DNA from: Primula veris
Taxonomy: Eukaryota > Streptophyta > Magnoliopsida > Ericales > Primulaceae
Length of the DNA: 64,000 nt
Direction: 5' to 3'
Assembly (NCBI GenBank): GCA_963682055.1
Contig: OY821746.1
Location: 8,653,992-8,717,991, forward strand
Below, in pieces: positions 60,651 to 64,000 of this stretch (position 1 is the first letter of the stretch; each line of letters begins with the position of its first letter). The translations under genes and the position numbers were made by a program. The notes below the pieces were generated by a model. That model did no database searches and was not told where the DNA came from. It saw only the letters and a program-made list of their open reading frames with translations.

Positions 60651-62440
60651 ATGAATAGTGAGTTGTGTCTGTTAGTCAAAACAAAGAAATTCAACTCGGA
60701 TCACTCATCTCTCTTAAAACAATCAGAGCTCAACTCATCAATGCTTGTTACAGTCCTCTTTTCTCTGCTCTTCGACTCCTGTTTCATCTACCTCTTTACC
60801 AAAAAAATTAATCCTCCCCTTATCAATTGGACTGGTCTTAACTTTTGTAACTGGACCGGTATAACATGTGGTGGTTCCAACAACGTCACTGTTGAACGAT
60901 ATTCTTCTAATCAATTGTTTTAATGATAACAAAATATGTAAAGCATGATAAAAGCTCGTTTTGCGTACTAATCATTTTATCTAGCTTGTTAAAGGTTCAA
61001 AATGATAGAGTAGTTAAATACGAAGCCAAATGTTCAAGCGGAACCATAATCGGAGTTAAAACGAAGAAGTTACGAGTATTCGAAGTATAGCGGGAAAACC
61101 GAAAAATTGCCAGAAAACGACCGATCGTTTTGGTCCAAAATTAACCAGAGAGGTCGTTATATAACGACCGGTCGAAATGCAGAAAACGACCGATCGTTTT
61201 CTGCAGAATTCAAAAATAGCTTTTTGATTTATTTTGGATAAATGGGAAATTGGTAAAAACCAATGGTTAAAGAGATAAACCATCATGCAACGGTAACAAG
61301 ACCAATTAGCCTTCAAATATCCCCAAAATCCTTAGTGAAATCATCCCAATTTTCACACAAAAAGCAATTCATTCAAGATCAAGAATTAAGCTTATACTTC
61401 ACACTTCTCACTTATTTTCATAAATATTCTTGTGTGTAATCATATTGTAATCATATAAACACCAAGATATTATTTGTTAGTGAGTGATACAATTTCGACT
61501 CAAATTGTAGAGTAAATTATAAACTCATTTGTGAGCGAGTGATCGGGTAGAGGTTTTGTAAGTGAGAATAGCTTAAAAGCTCTAGGTCTTTTTCATTCGG
61601 GATACTCATAGAGTAAGGGGGAGGTTAATCCGCGGATTAGCTCGTTAGGTTGTAATCTTGGGAAGAAAATTCTAGTAAAATACTCGGTAGCGTGAATACC
61701 GATGAGAGGACTAGGCGGGTTTGCCGAATCTCTATACATCTTGTGTTATTTCTTTTCCCTTAACTCTTATTTTCCGCACTTATATTATTGCTTGTTTGAT
61801 TAAGCTTTATAGTGTTGTCACAATTTATTTGGTTATAAATTCCACTATTTGCGTTGTTATTTGCTCAAATCTTTTATTTCGCGAAAATCATACGTAAACC
61901 TTATTTGCGTTGTTATTTGCTCAAATCTTTTATTCCGCGAAAATCGTACGTAAAACCACTTACGGGCCAACAGTCACCTTGATAGCACTCTGACAGGAAA
62001 ATCTCTCCGGCGAACTCTCGCATCTTTTCTTCACCCCCTCCGTCCTCCAACGCTTATACTTAGCAGAAGACAACTTAACCGTTCTGTTACCAAACTTGTC
62101 AGGTTTAATCATGTTGAGAGAAATTCACCTAGGCCGAAACAGGTTCAACTCTATTCCGAAGAAATTTTTGAATGGTTTAATCTTTCTCCAACTAGTTTCT
62201 CTATCTGATAACCCGTCACTCACCCCATGGTCCCTCCTTCCCGTCAGAGATCTCTCGGTCCGCACTTTTACTCGACTTTTCGGCTTCTAACACCAGCTTA
62301 ACAGGTTATATCCTTGATATATTCGGTTAGTGTTGGGATTTGAAGATATTGCGATTATCAAACAATAACCTCATCGGACCGATACCCCCGAGCTTAACTG
62401 CACTGCCTTATCTTGAATTTCTCGATCTAGAATTAGATGA
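60651..62440 (+). pseudogene. TMK-like leucine-rich-repeat receptor pseudogene, split by a solo LTR
   Basis: The first part has a hydrophobic leader (MLVTVLFSLLFDSCFIYLF) and an LRR N-cap (LINWTGLNFCNWTGITCGG). After the solo LTR, the frame resumes with LRRs: LREIHLGRNRFNSIPKKFLN, LVSLSDNPSLTPWSLLP, and in another frame LRLSNNNLIGPIPPSLTALP. The spacing and NP-LTPW motif resemble the TMK/BARK family of auxin-related receptor kinases. There are stops just after the insertion (61989-61991), a frameshift near 62290 and no kinase domain; similarity ends about 62440. An already decaying fragment, later hit by the LTR element or the reverse. Confidence 0.7.
60890..61972 (+). mobile_element. Solo LTR (probably Copia/SIRE-type), 1,083 bp
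   Basis: TGTTGAACGATATTCTTC...ACGGGCCAACA with perfect GTCAC duplications at 60885-60889 and 61973-61977. No internal region. It contains short inverted pairs of CGACCGATCG/CGACCGGTCG and a 40-bp tandem duplication near its end (TTATTTGCGTTGTTATTTGC, about 61847 and 61901). A long LTR with this start and a GGGGGAGGTTAATCCGCGG-type block is reminiscent of SIRE-like elements. Confidence 0.8.
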
Positions 62441-62459
62441 ATTACAAAAGACATGTTTT

Positions 62460-62595
62460 CTTTTTGTTACTTACATCTCCACATACACATTTTTGTTAAA
62501 ATTGAGTGATGAAAAAACACACATAATGTGCACATGCATTAACACTTTGTCCAAATTAAGAGATTTTTAGCATATTGGTATGCTAATAGGAATCT
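62460..62595 (+). repeat. Interspersed repeat, copy 2
   Basis: Alignable with 53297-53450. Begins where LRR similarity stops, so its insertion may have truncated the LRR fragment. Confidence 0.5.
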
Positions 62596-64000
62596 TGTAC
62601 GAGGCTACATAAATTTAATTTCTCTGAGTATGAATTTTCTCCAAACCGGTTTGGAGATAATTCCTCCATACACCACACATGTCCGTTTATCATTGATTTG
62701 ATTATAATACTTTAACATATTTATTATTATTTAGAAGTTGGTTAAGTTTATATCTTCAATTTCTAATCAGTATTAACATTATATTTTAGTTACTATGTTT
62801 AACCCTTATTAAATATTGGATAGAAAAAATTAAAATTATCTATTAATGATTTGGCCGTTGTATAAGGAAAAGCTAAGGCCGAGTTACAGTCAAATATATA
62901 TCACGAAAGGTCTCTCTTGATACATTACAGCAATGGTATATTTCACGAAAGGTTTTTCTTGGTAGATTACACAAACAGGTATCATGCATTAAGGGTTAAG
63001 GGCAAATCAATAGTAGATTACGACAGTGGTATTGTAGATCATTTACTAATGGATGTTAGAAATACTTTATGTATTTTTGTGTGTGTGTGTTAACGTGGAA
63101 GTTATAACGTGTGTACTTCTGGTTATTATGTGTAAAATTGTAATCTTGCTCAACATCTACAATGCATAAAGAGGTGAAGGATTTACCTTCTTGTAATGGT
63201 GAATACAATAGCTATTCTTTCCCACTATATCATAAATGGTTCTATGACCCAATTTAGTAAGCATTAAATTGGGGTCACTAACCTATAATGGGTCCATTTT
63301 TTTAATTAAATACATTGAAATATCACTCATATTTTACGTACAAATAGCTACGAAATTGTGACGGATTTTTTTGTCATGTGTTTAATAGCTACGGGAATTG
63401 TGAGAGCTTTGTGACAGTACCGTCAATATGTGACAATTTTGTAACATGATGGTCAATTTGTGATAATTTTGTGATAGATTTTGACCCTCATAATATTAAT
63501 ATTATTTTGTAGTGTTTATTTTATATTTACCGGTTATGAGTAGTATATGTCCACCACTAGACAAATAGAGTACACCAAACAATTTTATCTTCTCTTTCGT
63601 TAAGTATTTATTTCATTCTTCTAGTGAACATTAACCGTCAAAACACGCTTTAATTTTAAAAGATAATTAAATGTGAAGGTAAACTTTATAATTTTTTTAA
63701 TAATAGTTTCTCATTTTAAGAGAAATAACATAAATGACTCATATATTTTTTGCAATAAATATAATGGCGTTAGACACATCTGAAGTAAAAATATCAACAA
63801 CAAAAAAATCTAGTTAGGAAAATACTTTTTCTCACCAAATTTTTAACTCAAAAATCTTATCCGTCGATGTGACGGATGAGATGGACCAATTTTTTTATTT
63901 GTGATTTTGAAAAATAATTTTCACCTAATACATAATTGGTATATCTAATCCGCCAAATCAGCGGGTAAGATTTTTAGGTCAGATATTGGGATGATTATAG
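62596..64000. other. AT-rich intergenic to window end
   Basis: No gene recognised. Includes a two-unit repeat (62896-62985: TATATCACGAAAGGTCTCTC... and TATATTTCACGAAAGGTTTT...) and low-complexity TTTTGTGA/TTGTGACA repeats around 63350-63475. Confidence 0.5.

Overview
The window is nuclear DNA of a eudicot plant with a repeat-rich genome. Two spliced housekeeping genes lie at the left, and the rest is mostly nested or adjacent transposable elements in AT-rich DNA. I cannot name the species. Nothing bacterial, viral or organellar is present.

Layout. 1-2714 (+): the last eight exons of a plastid-type glyceraldehyde-3-phosphate dehydrogenase (GAPCp). 2911-3884: a Mutator-like MITE with 9-bp target duplications. 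4634-10052 (-): a complete 11-exon DCN1-like cullin neddylation gene, tail-to-tail with GAPCp. 10257-11192: Stowaway MITEs inside a three-copy tandem repeat. 11868-28843 (-) and 30694-48225 (+): two complete ~17-kb Ty3/gypsy (Tat-type) LTR retrotransposons of one family, head-to-head, each with perfect 5-bp target duplications (AAATT and ATATC) and about 1.5% LTR divergence. 52238-53241: a TIR element with a nested Stowaway. 53504-60350 (-): a decayed Copia-type LTR element (AATGT duplications). 60651-62440 (+): a TMK-like LRR receptor pseudogene split by a 1,083-bp solo LTR (GTCAC duplications). The remainder is AT-rich intergenic sequence.

The most interesting content is the 3' half of both gypsy elements. 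Between pol and the 3' LTR each carries about 9 kb with eight genes on the strand opposite to gag-pol, in the same order (called a to h here). Five (a-e) are short single-exon coiled-coil genes, each with its own TATA box at a conserved distance from its ATG. The sixth (f) is a four-exon spliced gene whose introns and 906-nt second exon are conserved in both copies; it encodes about 700 residues and is intact in the right-hand element. Two more (g, h) follow. gag-pol and this antisense cluster converge on a tandem-repeat array built on a shared core (CCTAGGAATACTATGAAATTCC), with AATAAA just beyond pol. Extra ORFs, some antisense, are known in the Tat and Athila lineages; an array of TATA-driven antisense genes of this size is not something I recognise.

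The gag-pol frames carry several in-frame stops (eight and a frameshift on the left, four on the right), many looking like C-to-T changes, while antisense genes b, c, d, e and g are open in both copies. No stop is shared, so comparing the two copies shows which ORFs the family keeps.
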